From NCBI GenBank assembly GCA_905221615.1, contig CAJNDT010004557.1:558001-622000 (forward strand): a stretch of DNA of 64,000 bases. The letters run 5' to 3'. The notes under the pieces are model-generated. The model ran no database searches, was not told the DNA's origin, and saw only the letters and a program-made list of their open reading frames with translations. The position numbers and the translations under genes were made by a program. This DNA is from Symbiodinium sp. CCMP2592 (taxonomy: Eukaryota; Sar; Dinophyceae; Suessiales; Symbiodiniaceae). Numbering within the stretch: position 1 is the first letter of the stretch; every line of letters begins with the position of its first letter. Of the stretch, positions 18,064 through 27,487 are shown one piece after another.

Positions 18064-21000
18064 CTAGTCCACCACCTCGAGACCTCGACGACGTACAGAG
18101 AGGACAGGTTCATGACGGTCGGCGGGGCTACCAGTAGACGCAGTTGCCGTACTCGCCGAGTGCATTGTGGACAAACCAGTACCAGACGACCCATCAGCAT
18201 CACGGCTACGACTGCGGTCACGATCACGAAGACGTCGATCATCAAGAGCTGCATGAGGTCCGCGAGAAGCAGCATCGTCAGGTAGACCTTGTTCCCTTCG
18301 AGTGGAACGTGATTCATGTGGTACTGCACCAACGACATCGCCTAAACCACCTTGAGGGAAGAGGACAGGAGGTGGTCGTGGAGCGCGTAGTCGTCGCCGA
18401 TGACGTGGAAGACGGCGATCTGGTGGTCCAGGTGGTAGCATCCCATCTGGGATGTTAGTCGGGGCCGCATTTTCATCTGTCTGGATGAGATAGAGAACTT
18501 GGTCATCCTCCGAGGGCCACCAACCTTCTGGAATTGCGTGACCATCTTGCACATGAAGTGCTCTCGCATTGTGCCTCCAAGCACGGCGCCGTAGTCCCAC
18601 TATGGTGCGTGGTTCCATGTGAGGCAGGCTGTTCCAGAGGCTCCGGAGATCTTCAGGGAGGCCTGGTTGGAGCAAAGCTGCGGCTGTGGTGCTGACTTGG
18701 GTGGTACCAGATGATGATGCACCCATGCCGAAGTTCGCCTCCTGGTTCACAACACCCCAGATGTGCATTTCCATCGTCGGAGAATTGAACACCATGGAGT
18801 TCGCGGGCACTGGCATCCACGTGAGTGCCTCCTCAATGGCCACTCCAATGAGGCGTCCCAAGTGGTTAAGACGTCGCTGTCTCGCCTGAAGCCTATGGAG
18901 GACATCGACAATGTCCGCCACGCTGCCATAGACAAGTTCGCGATTAACAGCATCACGAACAACATCCTCCGGAGACAGAGTCGTCGTAGAGGTCGAAGTT
19001 GACGTAGAACACCAACCACCAGCCAGTGCAAAGTCATCCCAGCAGGACCCAGGGGACAGAGAGGAGTCAGGCAGCAGGGGCATACACGACACCAGAGTTG
19101 AGGTAGAAGTCGAGGTCCATCCCACACCAGCAGAAGAAGACCACAACTGCACAAGAGCACCCATGTCACCCACCATGTCCTCCTCCAGGTTGAAGGTAGT
19201 CGAAGATAAGGTAGTGGAGCTGGCTGTCGATTCAGTCCAGATGCCCAGTAGGGCTCCATTGAGAGCCTCCTCCACAGAGCCGTGGACAGGGACCGGCACC
19301 GGCTGTCCTGGACGAAGATGGCGAGGCAAGTTCACCGGGATGGGCGGCGGAGGTCCGTTGGGAGGTTCATCCGGTCTCGCAGGTAGAACACAAACCAGTT
19401 GTCCATGTTCATTTAGTGCCACTTCGCTGTTCAATGACGGTGCCTCGTGGGAGGATGCGGCAGAGCGGCGGCTACTCGTTGACACGACTCCTCGGCTCCG
19501 GCTGCGGCTCCTTGTACGGTCACTTCCACCTGACGAGGACGAAGAAGGCGCCACCAGATCAGTACCAGCACTCGGTTCCTGTCGCACAGTCGACCCAGGG
19601 GTCGTAACCGGGTCCAAGGTGTCAGGTACTGTGTTACCTTGTGGTCCTTCGCCTGGTTGGAGACGGACCTGAAGGTTCCTGTCGAAGCACCCCACAAAGG
19701 TTCCTGCGAGATTCCTGACCCAATTGAAGAGCTGCCATCGTTGCATTTCTTCAGCTGGAACTCTTTGGATCGGTAAATAGCCACGAGGAAGAAGTCGACG
19801 TACAAGCACACCGTAGATGGACTCGATCGTAGCCATGCCATCCTCCACCCGTTCCAACAGGTGCCCCAGGGCCCAACGAGCTTCCGGACCTAGATCTTGG
19901 TCGTTGTGAGTGTCAAGGGCCTGCAGAAACTGCTCCAGACGATCCACATCAGCGCGAGGAATCCCTGCTTCTTGCAAAGTCGCACGTTCAGACCCAGTCA
20001 TCTGCATCAGGGAGATGACATCAGGTAGTGCCGGTTCAACCACAGGCTCAAGACCAAAGTGTGGAAGCACTGGGCTGGTGGAAGAGGAAGTGGTCGACGA
20101 GGACGTGGTGGAGCAAGACGGCGTAGTACAAGACCAGTCTTCCCAAGATTGCCATGTCCCCCATGTAGAAGAAGACCACGCAGGAGACCAAGAAGAGGGT
20201 GCTGTAGACCATGTTGACGACACCCCATTTTGGTTCCACCAGTCGTGATGCCAGGATTGCCCAGACCAGGGATCCCAGTCCAGTTCCCAGTTTCCATCTT
20301 CGGACCCATGTGTAGGCTCCCCCCAAGAAGAGGTTTCCTGTGACTTGGCAGTCTGGTCTTCAGTCTCCAAGGCCTTGCCTGTGAAGGCTGCCATGATCTT
20401 GGGGTCGACAACGGGCTCCTCTTTCTGCACCTCTGTCCCAGCACCCAGTCCAGCTTGTTGAAGAGCTCGGGCTTCCTTTTCTCTAGCGTATCGAACCAGC
20501 CAGGCAGGTTTCCAAGAGCCCTCCATATACGAGACCATCCTCTGGTGTTTCCGAGCTGCACGCTGCGGTCCCATACCTCCTCGGTGCTGCCTCTGCTCAG
20601 TGACTGTCCGTGCACGAGAGTGCCAAACACCATGTCGCCAAAATCCTACTGAAGCATCCGTCGCCGAAGAGTCAGGGCCTGAGCTTTCATCGTCCCCACC
20701 AGAAGTAGAACTACCAGCAGTAGTAGAAGCCTCTGGTTGGATGCTTCCAGGACTGGCCCACACCTGGAAGGAGTCACCATAGAAACTCGTAGCCTTAACC
20801 ACAGGAAGGCCATCAACTTCACCCACCCCGACCACCGTGAAAGGTTCAGCATGATCGAGTTGAGGATCATGCGATTCTGGAGCAGCTTCTCGTCGCTCTC
20901 GTGCACGGTTTCTCACAGAGCCGTCAGGGTGATGCCACCGATCCAGTCCACTGCGTGTACGACCAAAACGCGAGGTCACCCCAACATTTGTCTCCATGTT

Positions 21001-21804
21001 CGAGGAGGACGAAGCGCTCGAGGAAGCAGTGTCATCATTTCTGGTCAGCAAGGAGGCGGGGTCGCGTCCAGGGAGACCAGCAGGAGGGACACCTCCGCGA
21101 AGTACACGGTGATCACGGACGAGGTCTAGCCAATCCACTGCCGCGTCTCTGTCCACAGGGGGTCCTTCACCACTGTCACCAGGGGCACCATGTCCTTCTG
21201 CTGCTTCACCAAAAGGGAGAGGAAGGTCCTCAGGTATCGGAGCAAGACCCCCGAAGTCAACCTCCTCACCATCCATGTGAAGGACACCCGTAGCCAGGGC
21301 CCAGCAGATCTCTGCATCACTCTCAATCCGGTTGTTCGCTCCACTGGATGCAACCGGCATGCATGAAGAGGACGGACACGACCAATCCAAAGAACTCGAC
21401 GAGGGGAGGGAGGAGGTCCACGGCCACGGCGTCGATGTGTGTAAAGGTGACGAACTCCACGTAGAACTCGAGCAGGTCCAGGAAGAAGACGATGAGGAAG
21501 CAGATGACTGGGAAACCTCACCCTCAGCTGCCAGAACAGGGTCACCGACAGCAACAGGACCAACCGCGGAGGCAGAGGAAGAAGTCCACGGTGTAGAAGA
21601 GTCATCCCATCCAGGCGCAGTAGCCGGAGAAGACGTCGAAAGGTTCTCGTCATCCCATACTGCAGCCATGTGGGCTGCAATTTCCTCCTGAGTCCAAGGT
21701 CGACAGCGATCTTCCGGTGGATCAGTTCCCCGTTGAACACAGCGACCACCAAGGGCAGCAGCCAACCACACCAGGAGACGCGCGAGGGGCAGCAGGCGCG
21801 CCAT
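18064..21804 (-). CDS. Large Ser/Trp-rich ORF with signal-like N-terminus (unknown)
   Basis: An uninterrupted frame of about 1,247 codons when started at the ATG at 21804; it is open further, to 21999. The first residues, MARLLPLARLLVWLAAALGG, look like a signal peptide or membrane anchor. Acidic sequence follows, then long Ser/Trp/Thr runs (for example near 21560-21420 and 20260-20080). There are two Arg/Ser tracts: RTRSRSRSR at about 19500 and RDRDRSRSRDADG near the C-terminus. A Pro motif, GPPPPIPVNLP, lies at about 19350. More globular stretches include LPIQRVPAEEMQRWQLFNWV and LVYGSVADIVDVLHRLQARQ. No catalytic motif is recognised. The Pro motif and the nearby LVCVLP/HELLP context resemble ORF1 of the plus-strand LINE, suggesting a gag-like relation. 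It starts 252 nt after the RT stop. The intact length argues for recent function. Confidence 0.55.
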   Translation of the reverse strand: MARLLPLARLLVWLAAALGGRCVQRGTDPPEDRCRPWTQEEIAAHMAAVWDDENLSTSSPATAPGWDDSSTPWTSSSASAVGPVAVGDPVLAAEGEVSQSSASSSSSSWTCSSSTWSSSPLHTSTPWPWTSSLPSSSSLDWSCPSSSCMPVASSGANNRIESDAEICWALATGVLHMDGEEVDFGGLAPIPEDLPLPFGEAAEGHGAPGDSGEGPPVDRDAAVDWLDLVRDHRVLRGGVPPAGLPGRDPASLLTRNDDTASSSASSSSNMETNVGVTSRFGRTRSGLDRWHHPDGSVRNRARERREAAPESHDPQLDHAEPFTVVGVGEVDGLPVVKATSFYGDSFQVWASPGSIQPEASTTAGSSTSGGDDESSGPDSSATDASVGFWRHGVWHSRARTVTEQRQHRGGMGPQRAARKHQRMVSYMEGSWKPAWLVRYAREKEARALQQAGLGAGTEVQKEEPVVDPKIMAAFTGKALETEDQTAKSQETSSWGEPTHGSEDGNWELDWDPWSGQSWHHDWWNQNGVSSTWSTAPSSWSPAWSSSTWGTWQSWEDWSCTTPSCSTTSSSTTSSSTSPVLPHFGLEPVVEPALPDVISLMQMTGSERATLQEAGIPRADVDRLEQFLQALDTHNDQDLGPEARWALGHLLERVEDGMATIESIYGVLVRRLLPRGYLPIQRVPAEEMQRWQLFNWVRNLAGTFVGCFDRNLQVRLQPGEGPQGNTVPDTLDPVTTPGSTVRQEPSAGTDLVAPSSSSSGGSDRTRSRSRSRGVVSTSSRRSAASSHEAPSLNSEVALNEHGQLVCVLPARPDEPPNGPPPPIPVNLPRHLRPGQPVPVPVHGSVEEALNGALLGIWTESTASSTTLSSTTFNLEEDMVGDMGALVQLWSSSAGVGWTSTSTSTLVSCMPLLPDSSLSPGSCWDDFALAGGWCSTSTSTSTTTLSPEDVVRDAVNRELVYGSVADIVDVLHRLQARQRRLNHLGRLIGVAIEEALTWMPVPANSMVFNSPTMEMHIWGVVNQEANFGMGASSSGTTQVSTTAAALLQPGLPEDLRSLWNSLPHMEPRTIVGLRRRAWRHNARALHVQDGHAIPEGWWPSEDDQVLYLIQTDENAAPTNIPDGMLPPGPPDRRLPRHRRRLRAPRPPPVLFPQGGLGDVVGAVPHESRSTRREQGLPDDAASRGPHAALDDRRLRDRDRSRSRDADGSSGTGLSTMHSASTATASTGSPADRHEPVLSVRRRGLEVVD

Positions 21805-22055
21805 GAGAAGAGCAGGTCGTAGGAGACGAAAAGGGCGTAAGTTTTCACACCTAAGCCGAAGAGGCTCAAGAAAGACAAAGTGTAAGTTGAAACTTGCGAA
21901 AGAGATCTTCGTGCATGACATCCGGCATCCGAAAAGAGCAGCACAGCATGACAATGTGTGTACATGGTTCTCAACATACAGGAAGAGTGGCACCACCAAG
22001 ATGGATCTTCAACTCAAAGACAGAGCTTCATTACTCCAACTAGGCAGGAAGCCAT

Positions 22056-23690
22056 TCAACATCTAATCGAGAGCTGTCGTCCGCTGGCCCAGCGTACGTC
22101 CCATTCTTCAATATATTTTCCACGCGCAAGAGACCAGCTCGCACGATCTTGGGCTAGAACATGCCATAGGGGTCCACAGCTGTGAGACAGCTGCCGTTCT
22201 GCATTGGAAGCATAGAACTGACACGGATGGCGCATGGAGGTGCTGGGACTAAGCTGTTGCTGTTCACGCCACCAAAAAGTGTTTCGCCAGAGAACTGCTC
22301 TCATTGGAGCACAAGCTTTGGCAACCCCTCGGACGACCTCATAGCGACGAGACCAATGCCCGTGGAGGGTATGTTGGAGCGTAAGCACCTTCTCAGACCA
22401 CCGAGGAATTTGGTTCGAATGCAACCACACACGAACGAAGCGCATGGATCTTTGATTCCATTGCACCCAGCTCTCAGAGGAAGCTCGCCTGAGGCCAAAA
22501 GCGGCTCTGCATGTATGCTGTTGCAAAACATTCAGAGCGTGAAGGTCGTCCTTTGCCCAGTGCAATGCCCCCGCTGTCCAGCTGAACTGGGATTCGATCA
22601 AGGTCCTCATGATCGAAACCTTGTGCAGCCATGCACCAGGGGCGCGAAGAAGATCTTTATGTGCAGCAGCAGCATCCCGCGCACGCCCAATCAGTTCCTT
22701 TGCTTGCTCGGATGCATCACGTGACAGAGAGAACGAGAGCCCTAGCACCTTGAGCGAATCACCCGCAGATGCAATGCAGTGGGCGTTCTCCCCTACGGTC
22801 GCGCGGCGAGGACCAACATAATGTTCATTGGCAACGATCTTCGTCTTCTCCTTTGCTAACGTAAGGCCAGCTTGCCGAAGACATCGATCAACCACCCCAA
22901 TCCTTTTGCATAGGCGACCAAAGTTGGTCTCGACGATGAAGACGTCGTCCTGATAAAATAGCAGGTCAATGTCCACACCGGCAATGGGAGAACCAAGATC
23001 ACCCCAACGTTTGCAATGAACAAGCTCGGAAAGGAGTGAATCAACCACAAGTCCGAACAACTCGGCACTCTCGGGAGCACCTTGTTTAATACCATTATCA
23101 GGACGAAGACGGACTTCTTTGCCTCCAGGAGCTTTGCCGACGATCTCATGAACAGAGAGTTGAGCAAGTAGATACCGTAGTTCAAAGCTCACCCCCTTGC
23201 GTTGCAGCCGAGCCCGAAGAAGTTCAGCGACTTTTGCTCTGTCGACTTTATCAAAAGCGCCTGCAACATCGAGCTTGCAAAGAATGAGTGGGTGGCACCA
23301 CTCTTTCGAGACATCACGAAGGCGGGACAGGCAACCGATGAGGTCTGCCGCTTGGCGACCCTTGCCGCAACAACTAATCTTCGACCCCTGCCTCATCAGC
23401 GGAAGCGCCCTGGAGCAGACCAGACGATTGACGAGCTAGGCAGAGGACACGCAAATAGGGCGGAGATCAGAGGGTTGGCTAGGGAGACGACATTTAGCAA
23501 GAAGCGCAAGAAAGCTGCGCTCCCAGCTGGCCGGTAGCTCCCTTGTCTTGACAATGTGATTGATCAGGCTCAGTAGGCGCGGCCCAAGAACATCATGGTC
23601 AGCACATTCACGGAGAAGATGGACGCCAATACCGTCAGGCCCGACAGCACTACGACACTTCATCCCCTGCAACTCAACCCGCACGTCCAA
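22056..23690 (-). pseudogene. Reverse transcriptase of minus-strand LINE, broken
   Basis: The RT core is read in one frame from about 23690 to 22056. It begins with CRSAVGPDGIGVHLLREC and PASWERSFLALLAK, then LRPICVSSA followed by an in-frame TAG at about 23436. It resumes with motif A LILCKLDVAGAFDKVD, motif B DNGIKQGAPESAELFG, motif C LLFYQDDVFIVE and LTLAKEKTKIVAN. The C-terminus has the GHWSRRYEVV element and Trp-rich WRNTFWWREQQ common to LINE tails. It is shifted by one base from the endonuclease frame (around 23690). One frameshift and one nonsense codon make this copy inactive unless recoded. YQDD in place of FADD/YADD, and QGAPES in place of QGxPLSP, are atypical for LINEs. Confidence 0.8.
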
Positions 23691-25027
23691 GATGGTGAAG
23701 GGACAAAATTATCGTCCTCAGCAGCAGCCTGAATAAGACCAGCAAGCTGGTCTTCCCATTCGGAGGCCGTTCTCAAACTGCAAGTCATCTTTTCACGGAG
23801 ATGAGCAGTGATCTCATGTGCGAGATCGACGGAACTATTCTCAGCAAGCATGTTCCCCCACCATCCTCGCCTACGCTTGCGTTCGTTCTGCAACTGTCGA
23901 TACTGATCCCAGTCACCATTGAGGATCTTGGAAAGACGTGATTGAGTCCATAGACGTTTGTGGGCACGACGAAGCTTGTGTACCTTCTTCCACTCACGCG
24001 CACAACCCGAGGAACGAGCAGCACTGATGGCACCCTTCACCTCATCACCATCTCTGTACTGCTGTGAGGCACGGGGCTTCGTACAGCTGTTCGCCAGTTC
24101 AATGAGATCGTCTTCGTCAACAATCTCGACATCAGGGAGATCACGTACAACCCACCGAGGTCGCGAGTCATTTCCCCACACAGTTTTAGTGGGTCCACCA
24201 GCAATCAAGATGTCCCCTACGACAATAGCATGATCCGAACCGATGATGTGCCTCCGATCCGGCTCAATGTGGAGGGGGCATACATGGAGGAGCCTAGAAA
24301 AGATCATGTCAATTTGTCGGCCACGCCTTGTGGAATCACGAGGGAAATGGGTAGCAGCGTTTCGATCAGCAAGGCGGGGAGCTATAGGATGGACCCCTTG
24401 TTGTAGCATCTCGTGTAGGAGGGCCTCAAGATTGTTAGAGTTCGTCCCGATATTGAGAAGGCCATTTTCCTCAAGGTCCCAGTGAGGTACTTCATTGGCA
24501 TCGACACCACAAAGCACTGGCAGGTGTCGAAATCGACGGGGGCAATGACCAGCGAATTCTTGAGCTGCAGCTTGATAGACGGCCGTGGTAACTCCAGTAT
24601 GGCAATGGGCACACCCCAGAACCACACGTCCAAGACCAAGAACCCTCGCCACCATCCAAAGACCTCGCTCTGATGCAGTTTTCCAAGTGACCGAGTCAAA
24701 CTTATCCAAGGCAATTCCAATCCCCGTGCCTCTCCACTGGCGAGCGTCCCGGAATGTCACCCAATGAAATTCATCCGTGTCAAAGGAGCTCCACCCACAA
24801 GTGTCACGAGCGATCTCTTGCGCAAATACAATGTCACAGTCTTTACAAGCGACATCGAGGAGACTAACATGCTGCCCACCAAGGTTCCAGGTACACGATC
24901 TACCCCATCTGCATGTTGCACACGGACGAGCCGAAGTCACCCCACTTTCCTCAGGAATAGCAGAGTCACCCCGAACCTGGTGAAGCGAATTCTGATCATC
25001 ACGGGTGAAACCGTCGAGCCGCTGACG
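23660..25027 (-). CDS. AP-endonuclease-like domain of minus-strand LINE
   Basis: The open frame begins directly after the ORF1 stop codon (TGA at 25030-25028) in the same frame and runs to 23660. Endonuclease motifs are in order: WNLGG, VFAQEIARD, LCGVDANEVPH, RQIDMIFSRLL and IGSDHAIVVGD. These give the Asn, Glu, Asp/Asn, Asp and SDH residues of exonuclease/endonuclease/phosphatase enzymes that nick the LINE target site. A basic, helical linker follows (KKVHKLRRAHKRLWTQ). No ATG precedes the first catalytic motif, and the first near-start is a GTG at 24940. UGA readthrough from ORF1 would give a natural fusion. The frame shifts by one base into the RT near 23690-23660. Confidence 0.8.
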   Translation of the reverse strand, partial: RQRLDGFTRDDQNSLHQVRGDSAIPEESGVTSARPCATCRWGRSCTWNLGGQHVSLLDVACKDCDIVFAQEIARDTCGWSSFDTDEFHWVTFRDARQWRGTGIGIALDKFDSVTWKTASERGLWMVARVLGLGRVVLGCAHCHTGVTTAVYQAAAQEFAGHCPRRFRHLPVLCGVDANEVPHWDLEENGLLNIGTNSNNLEALLHEMLQQGVHPIAPRLADRNAATHFPRDSTRRGRQIDMIFSRLLHVCPLHIEPDRRHIIGSDHAIVVGDILIAGGPTKTVWGNDSRPRWVVRDLPDVEIVDEDDLIELANSCTKPRASQQYRDGDEVKGAISAARSSGCAREWKKVHKLRRAHKRLWTQSRLSKILNGDWDQYRQLQNERKRRRGWWGNMLAENSSVDLAHEITAHLREKMTCSLRTASEWEDQLAGLIQAAAEDDNFVPSPSWTCGLSCRG

Positions 25028-26362
25028 TCACAGCTCGCGCTCAAAGGCGCTCTTGGAATCGTCCGTCGAGCACCCTGCAATTCTAGCCACTGCGGAGACG
25101 TTCACCCAGCCGCCGCTCATAACGACAAACTCGTCCTGGCATTTCGGCTGACGGTGAGTGGTGCTTTCAAGTTTTTCACTGCCACACCACACGGTCCCCA
25201 TGTTCCAGTCACAGTCGTAGGAACTGATCTGGTCGTTCACCCCTTGGTTCTGCTCCTGGTTGTCCTTCACGAGCGCGATAGCGACCCTCCTAATCATGCT
25301 GACGTGGGAACTTCGAAGGCGAGCATTCTTGCTCTTCACAAACGATGCCCAAAGGGTCTTAGTTTCACCAGACGCAGAAGTGCTCGGCAGAGAATGCTTA
25401 ATTCGTCCCAGTGCTCGAATGAGTTCCCACATACGGCCTTTCAAGGTCTGGGGCGATTCACCCTCCCGAAGCTTGAACCGGAGGAGTCCAACTGAACGAC
25501 GAGGTCCAAAGATCTGCAGCTTGTCATTGTCAATGAGGCTCGCAACTTCAGGCATCTGCAAGATCACACCAGCCTCCTCTTCGATGACCGAGCGTTTTGT
25601 GTCCTGAAGCCACCCTCCAATCACAAGGGTTCTTTTATCCTCCTCAGGGATGAAGTCACCCTTATCGTCCTGCGGATTTCCCCCAGAGGGACGAGATGCT
25701 TCTTTTGGATCACCACCCAAGGGACCAGGTGAACGACGAGCCTGCAGGTAGTCACTCCACGGATCCACTCCTGGAGGGTTAAGCACAGCTCCTGGTCGCG
25801 TATCACTGGGGGCAGGGCGGGAGTTCAACTCATCAATCTTGACCTGCATCTTCTGGACGTCGGAGGTGAGATCATCCAAGGCTTTCGTCTGTACTTGCAG
25901 GTCCTTTTTCTGCTGGTGATGGTCTTTCTCAAGTACTCTCGTGTGTGTCTGCAAATTGGTGATTTCGAAACTGCTCTTCTTTTGTTCTTGTTCGACACAG
26001 TCAAGACGCCCCTTGAACGAATCCCATGCAGTCCTCATCTCGCAAACATGTCCAAGAAGAAGCTCACGGATCTCACGGGCGGTAAGGGGTTTATCTCCAG
26101 AAAGTGAGGGTCTCTTTGATGGGCTGTCTTCGTCGTCGGAGTCAGGGACAGGGCGAACTCTAGGGTCACACTTAGACGCAGACGACTCACCCCTCTTCCT
26201 CTTTTCAAGCTTTGCGGGCATTTCAGCATCATCACCATCACCCTCGGAAACCTCTTCCTCAGCGAGCTCCGTGGGGGAACCAACTCGTTCAACACCATCA
26301 CCAGCCTCTTCAATCTGCATGGCAGAGAGCAGCCCAGGCTGCGTCTCCAAGTTGTCCGTCAT
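25028..26362 (-). CDS. ORF1p of minus-strand LINE: coiled coil + RRM-like domain
   Basis: A 444-codon frame with ATG at 26362. The first 90 residues are acidic, with a basic KLEKRKRGES patch. Residues about 100-185 have heptad-like coiled-coil sequence (FEITNLQTHTRVLEKDHHQQ; VQKMQVKIDELNS). A Pro/Gly-rich hinge follows. A folded domain then begins at about residue 243 with RTLVIGGWLQDT and SVGLLRFKLREGE, resembling the RRM and C-terminal part of L1 ORF1 proteins. In that family the protein trimerises and binds the element RNA; that role here is inferred from architecture. The stop is a single UGA followed by C, after which the same frame continues into the endonuclease. The start ATG overlaps the stop of a short upstream frame (ATGA). 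Confidence 0.75.
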   Translation of the reverse strand: MTDNLETQPGLLSAMQIEEAGDGVERVGSPTELAEEEVSEGDGDDAEMPAKLEKRKRGESSASKCDPRVRPVPDSDDEDSPSKRPSLSGDKPLTAREIRELLLGHVCEMRTAWDSFKGRLDCVEQEQKKSSFEITNLQTHTRVLEKDHHQQKKDLQVQTKALDDLTSDVQKMQVKIDELNSRPAPSDTRPGAVLNPPGVDPWSDYLQARRSPGPLGGDPKEASRPSGGNPQDDKGDFIPEEDKRTLVIGGWLQDTKRSVIEEEAGVILQMPEVASLIDNDKLQIFGPRRSVGLLRFKLREGESPQTLKGRMWELIRALGRIKHSLPSTSASGETKTLWASFVKSKNARLRSSHVSMIRRVAIALVKDNQEQNQGVNDQISSYDCDWNMGTVWCGSEKLESTTHRQPKCQDEFVVMSGGWVNVSAVARIAGCSTDDSKSAFEREL

Positions 26363-26571
26363 GACGAGGAGAGCACGTCGAAGTCAAAGTCGAACAAGAC
26401 AAAGTAGCCAACGAAGTCGACCCACTCCAGTCCACCAGCAGGTGAACAGGCCACCCAGACGTCGTCTCCCTTTTTGGCAAAAGTCACAGCAATGAGGTCG
26501 ATGTCCTCCCAACCAGAACCCAAATGTGCACGCTCGACGTCCGAAAGAGAAAGAGAGAGAAGAGGAGCCAA
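26359..26571 (-). CDS. Possible short leader ORF upstream of ORF1
   Basis: An open frame of 70 codons ends at the TGA at 26361-26359, overlapping the ORF1 ATG as ATGA. The stretch GWEDIDLIAVTFAKKGDDVW looks protein-like. It has no ATG; the frame opens after a TGA with a TTG. It could be the 3' part of a longer spliced or decayed ORF0, or chance. Confidence 0.25.
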   Translation of the reverse strand: MAPLLSLSLSDVERAHLGSGWEDIDLIAVTFAKKGDDVWVACSPAGGLEWVDFVGYFVLFDFDFDVLSSS

Positions 26572-26599
26572 AGTTCACCCCAACAAAGACCACGAACTA

Positions 26600-27107
26600 C
26601 GTCCCACGTTCACCTTGCACGGCAAGAACTCGCCGAGGGCGCGGATGCCGAACTCGCCCAAGACCGTAACACCCCAGCGAAGAAGAAGAACAGAATCAGG
26701 TAGAGGAAGAATTTCCGATCCGACTTCGCGAAGGACACCAGGGAGCCCACGTGCGCCAAAGGAGCGAGCGGAGGCAGGAGCAGGGGCACTGGAACTAGAC
26801 GGAGCTGGCTAGGCCTCGAGCACAACAGCTTGTAGCCATTGAGAGCTTTATCATACTGGATTCTCTTGACGACTAGCCGGCTGCTCACGGAGACTGATGC
26901 CAAGCATACAGTCCATATTGTTTAAGGCGTTTCGGCGCACCCCTTTTGACTCTCCTCCTCTCTCTCTCTCTCTCTCTCTCTCCTCTCTCCTCTGCTCTCC
27001 TTTTGCCGACGGCCCATAAGAGGCATTCGTGCCTAAGCCATGTTCCAATGGCCGGCTCAATGAGCTGAAAGGCGCGCGCAGGACGAATCATTTCGCCGCG
27101 TGGGGAA
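26600..27107. other. Gene-free stretch with CT microsatellite
   Basis: This is the probable 5' leader of the minus-strand element, then a (CT)n run at about 26958-26982, then the unique flank of the trinucleotide array. Minus-strand frames here (for example 26610-26903) are not convincing. Confidence 0.45.
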
Positions 27108-27110
27108 GAA
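26998..27110. repeat. Flanking repeat unit, copy 1 (leads into microsatellite)
   Basis: It contains AGGCATTCGTGCC near 27021 and CGCGTGGGGAAGAA near 27097, directly followed by a GATG/CTG array. The same order and spacing recur at 28740-28860. Confidence 0.55.
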
Positions 27111-27169
27111 GATGATGCTGATGCTGATGCTGCTGGTGATGCTGATGCTGATGCTGATGCTGCCGCTGA

Positions 27170-27213
<44 letters not shown>

Positions 27214-27368
27214 GTGCTGGTGCTGGTGATGGTGGTGGTGATGGTGATGGTGATGGTGATGGTGATGGTCCAGTGATGGTGATGGTGATGCTGATGCTGA
27301 TGCTGATGCTGATGCTGATGCTGATGCTGACGCTGACGCTGACGCTGACGCTGACGCTGACGCTGCTA

Positions 27369-27401
<33 letters not shown>

Positions 27402-27486
27402 GTGCTGGTGCTGGTGCTGGTGCTGGTGCTGGTGATGGTGATGGTGATGGTGATGCTGATGCTGTTGCTGATGCTGATGCTGATGC
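27108..27486. repeat. Trinucleotide/hexanucleotide array (GATGCT, GCT, GGT, GAC)n
   Basis: About 380 bp of CTG, GGT, GAT and GAC triplets in blocks. It adjoins directly the truncated USP copy. Long His/Gln, Ala/Ser or Leu/Met frames here are artefacts. Confidence 0.95.
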
Positions 27487-27487
27487 A

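Larger units (their letters stand above)
17941..26600 (-). mobile_element. Minus-strand non-LTR retroelement sequence, inserted into the USP-bearing LINE
   Basis: On the minus strand the order is: possible leader ORF (26571-26359), L1-like ORF1 (26362-25028), in-frame UGA, endonuclease (25027-23660), broken reverse transcriptase (about 23690-22056), a large ORF (21804-18064), then hairpin and A-tract (18010-17941). The 5' limit is unclear, somewhere between about 26.6 and 26.95 kb, and no target duplication was found. The large ORF could be a third ORF of the same element or a separate gag-only element inserted head-to-tail. No A-tract separates it from the RT, which favours a single unit. 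Confidence 0.55.

Noticed and set aside
18144..21691. Plus-strand frames opposite the large minus-strand ORF
   Set aside because: They are antisense to a 1,247-codon open frame and lack recognisable protein character.
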